A stretch of 64,000 bases of DNA from Salvelinus alpinus (taxonomy: Eukaryota > Chordata > Actinopteri > Salmoniformes > Salmonidae). Of the stretch, positions 27,010 to 39,009 are shown in pieces (position 1 is the first letter of the stretch; each line of letters opens with the position of its first letter). The position numbers were made by a program, and so were the translations under genes. The notes beneath the pieces were generated by a model, which saw only the letters and a program-made list of their open reading frames with translations, did not search any database and was not told the DNA's origin. Location: the NCBI RefSeq assembly GCF_045679555.1, contig NC_092087.1, positions 25,675,367 through 25,739,366 of the forward strand, read 5' to 3'.

Positions 27010-29515
27010 TTACATATGAACGGACTAAGATACAGTAGAATAGTATAGAATACAGTATATACATATGAGATGAGTAATGCCAGATATGTAAACATTATTA
27101 AGTGATTAAGATACAGTAGAATAGTATAGAATACAGTATATACATATGAGATGAGTAATGCCAGATATGTAAACATTATTAAGTGATTAAGATACCATAG
27201 AATAGTATAGAATACAGTATATACATATGAGATGAGTAATGCAAGATATGTAAACATTATTAAGTGATTAAGATACAGTAGAATAGTATAGAATACAGTA
27301 TATACATATGAGATGAGTAATGCAAGATATGTAAACATTATTAAGTGATTAAGATACAGTAGAATAGTATAGAATACAGTATATACATATGAGATGAGTA
27401 ATGCCAGATATGTAAACATTATTAAGTGATTAAGATACAGTAGAATAGTATAGAATACAGTATATACATATGAGATGAGTAATGCAAGATATGTAAACAT
27501 TATTAAGTGATTAAGATACAGTAGAATAGTATAGAATACAGTATATACATATGAGATGAGTAATGCAATATATGTAAACATTATTAAGTGATTAAGATAC
27601 AGTAGAATAGTATAGAATACAGTATATACATATGAGATGAGTAATGCCAGATATGTAAACATTATTAAGTGATTAAGATACAGTAGAATAGTATAGAATA
27701 CAGTATATACATATGAGATGAGTAATGCAAGATATGTAAACATTATTAAGTGATTAAGATACAGTAGAATAGTATAGAATACAGTATATACATATGAGAT
27801 GAGTAATGCAAGATATGTAAACATTATTAAGTGATTAAGATACAGTAGAATAGTATAGAATACAGTATATACATATGAGATGAGTAATGCAAGATATGTA
27901 AACATTATTAAGTGATTAAGATACAGTAGAATAGTATAGAATACAGTATATACATATGAGATGAGTAATGCAAGATATGTAAACATTAAGTGACTAAGAT
28001 ACCATAGAATAGTATAGAATACAGTATATACATATGAGATGAGTAATGCAAGATATGTAAACATTATTAAGTGATTAAGATACAGTAGAATAGTATAGAA
28101 TACAGTATATACATATGAGATGAGTAATGCAAGATATGTAAACATTATTAAGTGATTAAGATACAGTAGAATAGTATAGAATACAGTATATACATATGAG
28201 ATGAGTAATGCAAGATATGTAAACATTATTAAGTGATTAAGATACAGTAGAATAGTATAGAATACAGTATATACATATGAGATGAGTAATGCCAGATATG
28301 TAAACATTATTAAGTGATTAAGATACAGTAGAATAGTATAGAATACAGTATATACATATGAGATGAGTAATGCAAGATATGTAAACATTATTAAGTGATT
28401 AAGATACAGTAGAATAGTATAGAATACAGTATATACATATGAGATGAGTAATGCAAGATATGTAAACATTATTAAGTGATTAAGATACAGTAGAATAGTA
28501 TAGAATACAGTATATACATATGAGATGAGTAATGCCAGATATGTAAACATTATTAAGTGATTAAGATACAGTAGAATAGTATAGAATACAGTATATACAT
28601 ATGAGATGAGTAATGCAAGATATGTAAACATTATTAAGTGATTAAGATACAGTAGAATAGTATAGAATACAGTATATACATATGAGATGAGTAATGCAAG
28701 ATATGTAAACATTATTAAGTGATTAAGATACAGTAGAATAGTATAGAATACAGTATATACATATGAGATGAGTAATGCAAGATATGTAAACATTATTAAG
28801 TGATTAAGATACAGTAGAATAGTATAGAATACAGTATATACATATGAGATGAGTAATGCAAGATATGTAAACATTAAGTGACTAAGATACCATAGAATAG
28901 TATAGAATACAGTATATACATATGAGATGAGTAATGCAAGATATGTAAACATTATTAAGTGATTAAGATACAGTAGAATAGTATAGAATACAGTATACAT
29001 ATGAGATGAGTAATGCAAGATATGTAAACATTATTAAGTGATTAAGATACAGTAGAATAGTATAGAATACAGTATATACATATGAGATGAGTAATGCCAG
29101 ATATGTAAACATGAAGTGACTAAGATACCATAGAATAGTATAGAATACAGTATATACATATGAGATGAGTAATGCAAGATATGTAAACATTAAGTGACTA
29201 AGATACCATAGAATAGTATAGAATACAGTATATACATATGAGATGAGTAATGCAAGATATGTAAACATTATTAAGTGATTAAGATACAGTAGACTAGTAT
29301 AGAATACAGTGTATACACATGAGATTAGTAATGCCAGATATGTAAACATGAAGTGACTAAGATACCATAGAATAGTATAGAATACAGTATATACATATGA
29401 GATGAGTAATGCAAGATATGTAAACATTATTAAGTGACTAAGATACCGTAGAATAGTATAGAATACAGTATATACATATGAGATGAGTAATGCAAGATAT
29501 GTAAACATTATTAAA
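27010..29515. repeat. 81-bp satellite, 31 units, born in a LINE 3' UTR
   Basis: Thirty-one units recur at intervals of 81 bases, with several 78-base units that lack three bases in the AACATTATTAAGTG step. Each carries ATACAGTATATACATATGAG and AGATATGTAAACATT. A/C variants (GCAAG or GCCAG) mark units. Because 81 and 78 are multiples of three, the minus strand stays open for 687 codons; that frame has no other support. Confidence 0.97.
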
Positions 29516-29638
29516 GTGACTAGTGTTCCATTCCTTAAAGTGGCCAGTGATTCCTAGTCTACGCCTATAGTCAGTAGCCTCTAATGTGCTAGTGATGGGT
29601 GTTTAACAGTCTGATGGCCTTGAGATAGAAGCTGTTTT

Positions 29639-29890
29639 TCAGTCTCTCTGTCCCAGCTTTGATGCACCTGTACTGACCTCACCTTCTGGATGTGGGGTGA
29701 ACAGGCAGTGGCTCGGGTGGTTGATGTCCTTGATGATCTTTTTGGCCTTCCTGTGACATCGGGTGCTGTAGGTGTCCTGGAGGGCGGGTAGTTTGCCCCC
29801 GTTAATGCGTTGGACAGAATGCACCACCGTCGGGAGAGCCTTGCGGTTGCGGGCGTTGCAGTTTCCATACCAGGTGATGATACAGCCCAA
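29639..29890 (-). pseudogene. LINE ORF2 C-terminal fragment
   Basis: Reads CIITWYGNCNARNRKALPTV, then VQRINGGKLPALQDTYSTRC and ends LGQRD and stop. This is the cysteine-rich C-terminus usual after the reverse transcriptase in this LINE family, displaced into a different frame from the upstream fragment. Confidence 0.75.
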
Positions 29891-29932
29891 TAGGATGCTT
29901 TCAATTGTTCATCGGTAAAAATGTGTGAGGGT

Positions 29933-30349
29933 TTAAGGTGACAAGCAAAATTTCTTTAGCCTCCTGAAGTTGAAGAGGTTCTGTTGCGCCTTCTTCACCA
30001 CGCTGTCTGTGTGGGTGGTCCATTTCAGTTGGTCAGTGATGTGTACGCCAAGGAACTTGAAGCTTTCCACATTCTCCACTGTGGTCCTGTTGATGTAGAT
30101 AGGGGGGTGCACCCTCTGCTGTTTCCTGAAGTCCACAATCATCTCCTTTGTTTTGTTGACGTTGAGTGAGAGGTTGTCTTCCAGGCACCACACTCCCAGA
30201 GCCCTCACCTCCTCCCTGTAGGCTGTCTCGTCATTGTTGGTAGTCAACCCTACAACTGTTGTGTCGTCTGCAAACTTGATGATTGAGTTGGAGGCGTGCT
30301 TGGCCACGCAGTCATGGATGAACAGGGAGTACAGGAGGGGGCAGAGCAC
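29933..30349 (-). pseudogene. LINE reverse-transcriptase fragment
   Basis: Contains the catalytic FADDTTVVGLTTNNDE, then LSLNVNKTKEMIVDFRK and SFKFLGVHITDQLKW, the palm and thumb of a non-LTR reverse transcriptase. It opens at a truncation, and the frame ends at 29933 where the family continues, so a frameshift or stop has occurred. Confidence 0.85.
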
Positions 30350-30360
30350 GCACCCTTGAG

Positions 30361-30640
30361 GATGTGCGCACCCTAATACAGGATGTGGTAGGAGTCGTAA
30401 GGGACATCATCATTACACCTGTTAATACTTATTGTCTATAACTTTGTTTGAAATCTATTTCTTATTGTAGCAGCAAGTAAAATATGCCCTTTGTGTTTCA
30501 TAGAAATGAAAGGTGTTTAATGTGAATGATTTTATACTTACTGCTAATGTTTTTTATACTGCCTATATTTTCATGTTTCCTATTATTTTCTAAAAATACA
30601 TATTTAAGTATATGTATTTTTTAAATGGTCTAGGGGGGAG
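30361..30640 (+). other. 3' end of the retroviral internal region
   Basis: It resumes after the LINE. No clear frame. It ends in a polypurine tract, TAGGGGGGAG at 30631-30640, directly before the LTR. Confidence 0.5.
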
Positions 30641-31049
30641 TGTACGAATATTTTGAAGATAAATACACAACGCAGAAGATTAAAGGTCAAGAGGAAATTA
30701 ACGATCAATGGAAATAGTGGTATTTCTGTAATAGGGAATTAATGATCAATGGGTCAGAGACCTGGGAGGAATTTGTCTAGGCATTGAGCCTGAAACAGGA
30801 TACTTGTTATTTGGCCATTGGCCCAGTTTTATTGCAAGGAATTCTAATTGGTCAACCACAGGCTAGGGTTCGGTTATAAAACTATATCCTGCCTCTTTGT
30901 TCTATGGAGAGAATCACTGAGGACAGGGAAGAATGAACATCTACTTCTCAGCACAACATCTATGATTTGTCCTCTTTGAATAAACCTTTTTTTCTCCCCC
31001 TGATTTGCTTTGGGTCTGTGTTATTGAAGAGTAACATCAACTGCCAACA
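30641..31049 (+). mobile_element. 3' LTR of the endogenous retrovirus
   Basis: It starts TGTACGAA just after the polypurine tract and ends ...CTGCCAACA, about 409 bases. Seen inside: a CCAAT-type sequence (minus strand, CCAATTAG near 30845), TATAAAA at 30875, and AATAAA at 30979-30984. No second LTR was found in the window. Confidence 0.75.
30875..30881 (+). promoter_or_regulatory. TATA box of the LTR
   Basis: TATAAAA lies 104 bases before the LTR's AATAAA, the normal order for a U3-R boundary. Confidence 0.6.
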
Positions 31050-31309
31050 TACCTTGTTTTGTCACATAAACTGAAATTAGGTGAACTATTAGGCAAACTA
31101 ACTTTTAGCAACCAGGAAATGGCGGAGCGATTTCTGCATAGTGCATCTTTCATTTGACTAACCTGTAACAAGTCTAGAGAAAGTATAGTTAAACATCTAT
31201 CTATCGAATTTACCTGAAATCGCATGCTGCTGTGGAAAATATAGCTAGCCAGCGTTGCAAAAAAGAGTTACCCACATAAAAATATTATAGTATACTATAA
31301 TATGGTATA

Positions 31310-31570
31310 AATACTATAGTATTCACTGTAGTGTTTTTTCAGCCTTTATTGTAGTATTCACTGTAGTGTTTTTGCGGACTGTAGTATGTGCTATAATAAT
31401 TAATGTAGTATTTTTGCAGATTATAGTATACTGTAGTATTTACTGTAGTGTTTTTGCAGACTGTAGTATACTGTAGTATTTACTGTAGTGTTTTTGCAGA
31501 CTGTAGTATACTGTAGTATTTACTGTAGTGTTTTTGCAGACATTACTATAGTATTTACTACAGTGTTTTA
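31310..31570. repeat. 40-bp minisatellite (CTGTAGTATACTGTAGTATT core)
   Basis: Three near-identical 40-base units at about 31410-31540, flanked by diverged units. The unit itself contains three CTGTAGT(A/G)TT subrepeats. Confidence 0.88.
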
Positions 31571-31661
31571 TTATCTTTGTCATAGAAGTGGAGGCTTTCT
31601 TTTTCAGGAAACCAGCTGGAGAAATACTAAAAGAGCAAATTTTCTATAAAGTGTAGGTAGG

Positions 31662-31880
31662 TACACTGCCGGTCAAAAGTTTTAGAACACCTACTCATTC
31701 CAGAGTTTTTCTTTATTTTTACTATTTTCTACATTGTAGAATAATAGTGAAGACATCAAAACTATGAAATAACACATATGGAATCATGTAGTAACCAAAA
31801 ACATATTGATTACTACATAGCCACCCTTTGCAACCCTTTGCCTTGATGACAGCTTTGCACACTCTTGACATTCTCGCCAA
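31662..31880 (+). mobile_element. Tc1-type transposon end fragment (third family)
   Basis: Begins TACACTGCCGGTCAAAAGTT and continues with TTTTACTATTTTCTACATTG, then the CCTTTGCCTTGATGACAGCT stretch. The same end occurs at 43570. The rest of the element is absent. Confidence 0.8.
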
Positions 31881-31884
31881 AGGG

Positions 31885-31965
31885 TTCTCCCACCAAGTCA
31901 AAACGGGGATCCGAACCAGCGACCTATCGGCCACCGGGCCAAGCTCCCAACCACCAGGCCACCAA
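31885..31965 (-). repeat. Possible tRNA-like SINE head fragment
   Basis: The minus strand holds a B-box-like GGTTCGGATCCCCG at about 31905 and an upstream GTTGGGAGCTTGGCCC segment. Too short and diverged to place in a family. Confidence 0.3.
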
Positions 31966-31969
31966 CCAT

Positions 31970-34490
31970 CAAAGATTCCCCACAGTTCTCCAAAAGCTGC
32001 CCCTCAACCATCCAAAACCTCTCCCTCTCCTTGTGCTGATCTATTGGAGTCGTGGTGAGAGGGTTACATAAGCAAATGACATCATCATTCTACTCTCTAT
32101 CCAGTACCTTCCTAACGATGAGGCTCTTTGATATCTTGGAGCAATTAGCTCATGGTGGAGATAAAGATAGACCAGTCTCCTCCTCTCCTCCTCTCCTCCT
32201 CTCCTCCTCTTCTCCCTTCATCCACCTCTTCTCTTCTTCCTCTACTTCCCTCTCCTTGGCTACGTGGCGAGGCCAGGTGAGGTGAGGGAGGAAGATGACA
32301 GCCTCACTTTCTGTGAACATCCTTATCAGCTCGGCACATATTGATCACATTAACATTACCTCACACTCTAATCAATGGCTGGCCCAGCTACTGAGCTGTG
32401 CTTAACGTGAAGACAAAGGATTTTATTTTTCATCATCTCATCTATCATCTCTATCTCTTCCTCCCGCTCGCTCTTTGTTTATTTATCTCTCTCTTTCTTT
32501 CTCTGCCTCTTCCCTGTGTCGTTCTCTCTCTTTCACTCACTCATCCTCTCTCTTGATCCCTCGCTTTCTCCGTCCATTTTCCCCTCCCTCTCTGTTTTTG
32601 TGATGGGGACCCAGGTGTTGGCTGAAATGGAGGACATGAAGACAGTGGAGAGAGCTATTGAGCAAGCAGCAGGAGTTAAATGGAACAAATACAATCCCTG
32701 TTTTTGTTTCTTGTGGGTAACTGAACATCACCAAAATATGTTCTTACACGCGCATGCACAGACACACACACACCCTGATAAACAACCTTGTAAACCCTAC
32801 ACTACAGCTTTGTTCCAATGTCCTGCAGCAAATATTCTCTGTGATCTTTCAGAATTGATAGTGACCCCCTTTATATCCATTTCTCTCCAACACAAACAGC
32901 AGAGCCAGCAGACTGTGGATGTAGCCCCTGCAGAACATAAGCATTACTGTCAGTCTCTCACCAGAGCATGCCCAAATCCTTAGAGCAACTTTCCAGCAAA
33001 TGTATTAATATGATTTACATGAAGTTCAACTTCTCGCATGCAGCCAAAGAGGCCATTCTAAAATAAGCAGTGGTGACAGAGCCAATGTGTTATGTGTGTC
33101 AGACCCGGGGCAGGGGGGTCTCCCAGGGGAGCGCTGGCCTGGAAATGACACAGACTGCGAGAAGAACCCAGATGCAGGGGAATCAGTCATCTCATCTGCA
33201 GGGGCAAAAAAAGGACAAAGATGCATTACAGGAGCTATGGACACAAATACCTGATATTTCACGCATAAGGGTTTAAATGTTATTTCAGAGAGGGATTATT
33301 ATGCAGGAGAGATGATGCAAGGGCATGTTTTCAACACCAAGAACACTTTTCAGAGGTACTGTGGTAGCTATATTTTTCGAAGCACTTATTTACAGAAAAG
33401 AGCATTATTTATGACATTATTCTAAGGACTATATTGAGGATTTCTTACAAACTAAATGTCCTTCCAAGATGTTTGACGTATAACTAGGTAATAACAGGTT
33501 TAATATAATAACAAGCGGTCAAAGACAGCGATGATACTGAAATTACTGAAATATAGCAATATACAGTATTATGATCAAATAAGTGGTCATGTCATAGTCA
33601 TGTTAACCACAAGGTCAATATCCTCTCCAACATCTTGACTGCATTATAATCTGCAACTAAACTGACACCTTTTAAAGTGGAATGATTTTTGAGAAACCAC
33701 AATGGAATCTCTGGAGAGCTGAGGTGATAGAAGAGGAGGAACACAATCCAGTGTCAAATGGAACATGAGGTACAGAAGAATGATTCCCTCCAGAGCCACA
33801 CAGAATGGCCTGGAATATTCTAACAGGGCCATGGCACGCAACAAGAAACACCAGGACCTGTAAAAAGCAAGAGCTTCACACTTAAGCACAGGCACCATGC
33901 CGTAAAGCGAAAGAAAAGCCCTGTGTCAAGGGTATCAACAACACTACAGACCCAATGTCCCACATGCATGCCTCCACTATTCCCAGCCACAACTGTGAAA
34001 TGACCAGAATGCCTTCCTCTTAACTGTGAAAAGGGGAAAAAACTCAAATTTCAACACCTAGTTTTAGCTTGAGACCCCAAAGACAACTGTGACCGAGTCA
34101 GAAACTCATCAAACAGAGAGAGGAGGAAGTAAGGATTCATTTAACCATGTAAGGAACTTTCTAGCCATGCAAATCTGATTGTCAGTTTCTGCCAGGAAAT
34201 CCATAACCACAGTGCGATATTAATTACTCCTGCAGGATCCATTCTATATTTAATATGCAGGGCGCATCCAGTCATTACCAGCCTGTGTTTCAGCCCTGGC
34301 CTGCATGTCAGCAGTAATCAAATCTAAATGTTAACAACAACACGTCCAGCAATCAATACAGAGGAGGAGGGAGGAGGGGGGAATTTACAGCACAACATTA
34401 ATTCATCATTTCATGTGTGTTTGTTTCTTCATTTTTACACCATGTCAAAATCCTATTGACACATATCAACCCCTCGCCCCTTCATATTCC
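31970..34490. other. Non-coding DNA, no supported gene
   Basis: Contains a (CTCCT)n patch at 32177-32215 and a CT-rich stretch at 32450-32600. The frame at 32516-32983 has no recognisable domain and begins in the low-complexity part. Confidence 0.4.
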
Positions 34491-34493
34491 ATT

Positions 34494-34730
34494 GGGCTCC
34501 CGAGTGGCACAGCGGTCTATGGCACTGCATCTCAGTGCAAGAGGCATCACTACAGTCCCTGGTTTGATTCCAGGTTGTATCATACCCGGCCGGGATTGGG
34601 AGTCCCATACGGCGGCGCACAATTGGCCCAGTGTCATCCGGGTTTGGCTGGGGTAGGCCGTCATTGTAAAAAAGAATTTGTTCTTAACTGACTTGCCTAG
34701 TTAAATAAATGTTCAATTTTATAAAATAAA
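34494..34730 (+). mobile_element. tRNA-Leu-derived SINE (SlmI-like)
   Basis: Head GGCTCCCGAGTGGCACAGCG (A box) and GGTTTGATTCCAGG (B box), body GGCGGCGCACAATTGGCCCA, then the tail TTCTTAACTGACTTGCCTAG shared with HpaI SINEs, ending in AAATAAATG. Essentially full length. Confidence 0.88.
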
Positions 34731-36000
34731 CATAAAGTGTAAAAAAAATATTCCCTGAATATGATTCTCTCAGTGTTCTTTAGCATCACTTTTCACACAA
34801 GCCTACTTAGCCTTTGTAGTAGATATTCTTCAGTCCACACACATTCAATCTATTTATTGATCCTTTATCAAACATTTCATTATGTATTGTAATACAAAAA
34901 AACAATCATATTTTATTATCACTAAATACGTAGTTGATGAATCAGATTATGCATGACATAATGTATCTGAAGATAACCGCTCCAGTCTCCCAGTTTATCA
35001 AGCCCTCCAGCTGGTCTAACCTCAGCTTTGACCAGGGAGTGACCAGAGACTGTCAGACTGCCATCAGCCCTGGCTCAATCAGCCTCAACCGCAGTGCTTA
35101 GTTACTGGGCAACAGTCAGATGAGAATTTAAACAGTTCAGATAACGCTGCCCTGAAACTTCAACAGTGGAGCAACACTGACCTCTAGTGTCTGAGAAAAT
35201 CACAGAACAACTCTGCCTGTTGCTCTCCCACCCCGCAGCTACTTGAGCTCTCAAATTGCTTTCTTAAATCATTCTGAATGTGAGAGGGGACATAGATCAA
35301 GCCGTGGAGGAATACAAAAAAAACAAAGCACTGTGCCAATTACTGGCCGTGGGTCCACATCAGACTTTTAAAAACCTAATCAATCACTTTCTCCCTACGT
35401 GCTCGTGTGCTATGTGTGTCACCCAGATCATAGCCCAGAGTTTACACCACCACTGTAGGTAGACATTAGCCCACCTCCACTGCCTGTGACTTATTCAGAA
35501 TACTGACATGTTTAGTGACCTTGGGATAGCTAGAAATCGGAAATGTGCACCTGTCACACAGCTCTTCTCTCAAAAACCAGCCCTCCAGATCAGTTCAGTT
35601 CTGTTTTAGACAGGCAGTGAAGAAGCCACCTGCAGGTGTTAGTGCTCAGAGTGTGTCAGGGGCACTGAGCTATAATAGTAACAGTTAGGGGCAACCCAGG
35701 AGTCCTCCCAGGCCTGGACAGGCTCATTAATATAGGTATGTTACTGAACACAGGGCCAGGGCTGACAACAAAAAAAACATTCTACTGTGAAGAAGAGACA
35801 TGTCCGATTGGCACCACGTTCACACAGGCAGGACTGAACAGATGCCATTCATTTCTGCTGGCCAGTGGCCCAAAGATCAGTTGGCCACCCATCTCCAAAA
35901 AACACCAACCAGTAATGAGTGAAATTAATGCTCAACTCAGTGATTAGACAGCAAGAAGCTACACTACATAGTTCTTTCCTTCTCTCCAATTCCCTTTCTC
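34731..36000. other. Non-coding DNA, no supported gene
   Basis: Unique sequence with no domain-bearing frame. Confidence 0.4.
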
Positions 36001-36039
36001 TGTTCCTCTCTTTCTCCCAACCGCCCACCCCCACGCCAC

Positions 36040-36352
36040 CCCCCCTCTCTCTCCCTCTTTGTATCTTCCTCTCTCTCTCGCTTCCTCAATCTCTTTCACT
36101 CTCTTTCACTCTCTCTTTCTCTCTCTCTCTGTCTCTCTCTCCCTCTTTGTATCTTCCTCTCTCTCTCGCTTCCTCAATCTCTTTCACTCTCTTTCACTCT
36201 CTCGCTCTGTCTCTCTCTCCCTCTTTGTATCTTCCTCTCTCTCTCGCTTCCTCAATCTCTTTCACTCTCTCTCTCTCTGTCTCTCTCTCTCTCTTTGTAT
36301 CTTCCTCTCTCTCTCGCGCTCTAGCTCTCTTTCTCTCTCTCTCGCTGTCTCT
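36040..36352. repeat. CT-rich array with about 80-bp higher-order unit
   Basis: CCTCTTTGTATCTTCCTCTC followed by TCGCTTCCTCAATCTCTTTC recurs four times (36053, 36141, 36220, 36291), separated by variable CT/CTTT runs. Confidence 0.88.
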
Positions 36353-36546
36353 CTTCGGCAGTTGGCATGTTGGTTGCTGATGCATTCCTATGACATATTG
36401 AGGTAATAAAAAGCCCCTCCTCTGGGACGGCCATGCTGGACTAATTAAACACCTCCTCCGCGACCTTATTGCGGGAGGCAGTTGCCATGGAATAGCAATA
36501 CATTTGGGCCCTGCGTCGACTAGATCTCTCATCTCCAATTTATAGG

Positions 36547-36559
36547 GGGGGGGGGGGGG
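36547..36559. repeat. Short poly-G run
   Basis: A homopolymer run of G following TATAGG; length may vary with sequencing. Confidence 0.8.
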
Positions 36560-37869
36560 TCGTTACCTCAAAAGGCCCAATTACACAAAATAATTTCCTC
36601 AGTATAAATGAGCTGGATTGACCCCCAGCACAGAGATACTACTTTGATAGGAGGGGTACAGACTGTTTGTGTTTGTCGAGCACATGTGAGATGGATGGAG
36701 AAAGGTTATCTTATCACTATGTGCAGTAGGTTATAGTTCCCCAACCAATAGAATGAATAAACATGACCAAAGAACACTATCTTCCCTGCATAAGTGGAAG
36801 CAAATAGATTTTTTTCTGCCTCAGGCAAGGTAAATAAATGTACAGGCCGCTCTTGAATAAGCAATCCGGAGGCCAGTTTATAGTTATTCGCCCTCTCATT
36901 ATTAACCAGAGAAGAACATTAAATTAACATGAAGAACATTAAATCCTAAGCCATATGTCTCATGTTGCTCAAAAACATAATTACTTCCTACTAAAGAACA
37001 AGATGTTTTCTATATTGTGTGACTGAGTGGGTGTGTGTAGACACAAGGCAAGCTGAGGAGATGAGAGAATCCAAAATAGCAAAGTAAAGAGTGTGAAACT
37101 GAGGCACCTGGTGCTGTGCAATGTGTGGTCAACCTGTAAGGCTTCAGAGTGTGTGTGCTGTGTGTGTGCGCTGTGTGTGCGCTGTGTGCGTGTGTGTGCT
37201 GTGTGTGTGAGGGGGTTGAAGGTGTCCTTTGATTTGGCCTGTTGTGCACTGGGGCTCAGTGCGACAGATGACTCAGCACCTGTCATCACGATACACCACT
37301 CATCAGTCATCCACTCCATATGCTGCCCATTAAAACCAGACATGTGAGCAACTTCCTGGCAAAGTCCAAGCACCTACTGACCCACTCCACATCTGCTTAC
37401 AAAGCCTTAATCACATTCAGTGGAGAGATGAAGAGGAAGAGAAGAGAGAGGAAGAAAGAAAGAAAGAAAAAGAGAGAGGGAAAGAGAGATTGAGTGTGAG
37501 AGCGTGCGTGCATACGTGTGTGAGCCTGGGTTTCTGAGAAAGAGATGCAGAGGGTATTCTCTTCAAAAAGACAGGATTCAAAGAGCAGGGAGTTTCAAAA
37601 GGAATCAGCACTGAGGGCAGTTTGGTTTGAACTGTGTTTGTGAAAAGGACTCTGGGTAAGAAATACATTTCTGAAGACCATTAAGTGAGTTTCTGTCAGA
37701 GATAGGAGAGGAAAGTAGTATGAGAAATGAGGGGGGGAAGGCATCGGCACCTCTGCAGAGGGGCTATAGGGGGCGGTACAGGGGATGTACAGAAGCAGCA
37801 AAAGTGTGTGCTCACATTGAGGGAGGAAGAGAAAGAAAGAAAGAGAGAGAAGAGAGAAAGGGAAAGAAA

Positions 37870-38862
37870 TAGTGAGACACATAGTGGGACAATAGTAGGA
37901 CAATAGTGGGACACATAGTGGGACAATAGTGGGACACAGTGGGACACAGTGGGACACATAGTGGGACAATAGTGGGACACACAGTGGGACAATAGAGGGA
38001 CACAGTGGGATAATAGTGGGACACAGTGGGACAACAGTGGGACACATAGTGGGACACATAGTGGGACAATAGTGGGACACATAATGGGACAATAGTGGGA
38101 CACATCATTGGACAATAGTGGGACACATAATGGGACAATAGTGGGACACATAATGGGACAATAGTGGGACACATAATGAGACAATAATGTGACAACAGTG
38201 GGACACAATGTGACAATAGTGGGACACATAATGGGACAATAGTGGGACACATAATGGGACAATAGTGGGACACATAATGGGACAATAGTGGGACACATAA
38301 TGGGACAATAGTGGGACACATAGTGGGACAATAGTGAGACACAAAATGTGACAATAGTGGGACACATAATGGGACAATAGTGGGACACATAGTGGGACAA
38401 TAGTGGGACACATAATGGGACAATAGTGGGACAATAGTGAGACACAAAATGGGACGATAGTGGGACACATCATGGGACAATAGTGGGACACATAATGGGA
38501 CAATAGTGGGACACATAATGGGACAATAGTGGGACACATAATGGGACAATAGTGGGACACATAATGTGACAATAGTGGGACACATAATGGGACAATAGTG
38601 GGACACATAGTGGGACAATAGTGAGACACAAAATGGGACAATAGTGGGACACATAATGGGACAATAATGTGACAATAATGTGACAATAGTGGGACACAAT
38701 GTGACAATAGTGGGACACATAATGGGACAATAGTGGGACACATAATGGGACAACAGTGGGACACATAGTGGGACAATAGTGAGACACAAAATGTGACAAT
38801 AGTGGGACACATAGTGGGACAATAGTGAGACACAAAATGTGACAATAGTGGGACACATAGTG
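37870..38862. repeat. About 1-kb minisatellite, 23-bp unit (GTGGGACACATAATGGGACA-ATA)
   Basis: Around 43 units, with 10- to 20-base partial units in the first 150 bases. The minus strand (TGTCCCACTATTG...) has few stops in any frame; as 23 is not a multiple of three, one array gives several overlapping long Cys/Pro/His/Tyr frames. None is a gene. Confidence 0.95.
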
Positions 38863-38935
38863 GTAGAACATTGGCCTCAGGCTGTTCTACGTGCTGTGAC
38901 TCCCATCTCTGCCTTCAGGAAGCTACGTGTGTGTG

Positions 38936-39002
38936 CATGTCTGTGCATGTCTGTGCATGTCTGTGCATGTCTGTGCATGTCTGTGCATGTCTGTGCATGC
39001 AT
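38936..39002. repeat. 10-bp minisatellite (TGCATGTCTG)
   Basis: Six to seven perfect units in a row. Confidence 0.92.
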
Positions 39003-39009
39003 GCACGTG

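Larger units (their letters stand above)
26835..30360 (-). mobile_element. 5'-truncated LINE (CR1/L2/Rex1 superfamily) inserted in the retrovirus
   Basis: The minus strand starts inside the reverse transcriptase at 30360 and ends with a TTTGATTTGATTTTGATTA tail at 26835. It includes a reverse-transcriptase fragment (30349-29933, with FADDTTVVG), a C-terminal part in another frame (about 29890-29639), a 3' UTR whose central segment is expanded to 31 tandem units (27010-29515), and the conserved 3' end. Truncation and frame shifts show it is dead. Confidence 0.85.

Noticed and set aside
26955-29018. A 687-codon open frame on the minus strand, with a 27-residue hydrophobic repeat that mimics a multi-pass membrane protein
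   Set aside because: It is the 81-bp satellite read in frame. The period is a multiple of three, there is no non-repeat domain, and it sits in the 3' UTR of a dead LINE.
32516-32983. A 155-codon plus-strand frame
   Set aside because: It begins in a CT-rich low-complexity run and shows no family resemblance.
34494-34570. tRNA-like sequence considered as a tRNA gene
   Set aside because: The A and B boxes belong to a full SINE with body and tail; the acceptor stem does not close. The same applies to the heads at 22900, 43920 and 59766.
37695-38871. Several overlapping open frames of 133-348 codons on the minus strand
   Set aside because: All are the 23-bp GGGACA minisatellite read in different frames, with no start context, domain or intron signals.
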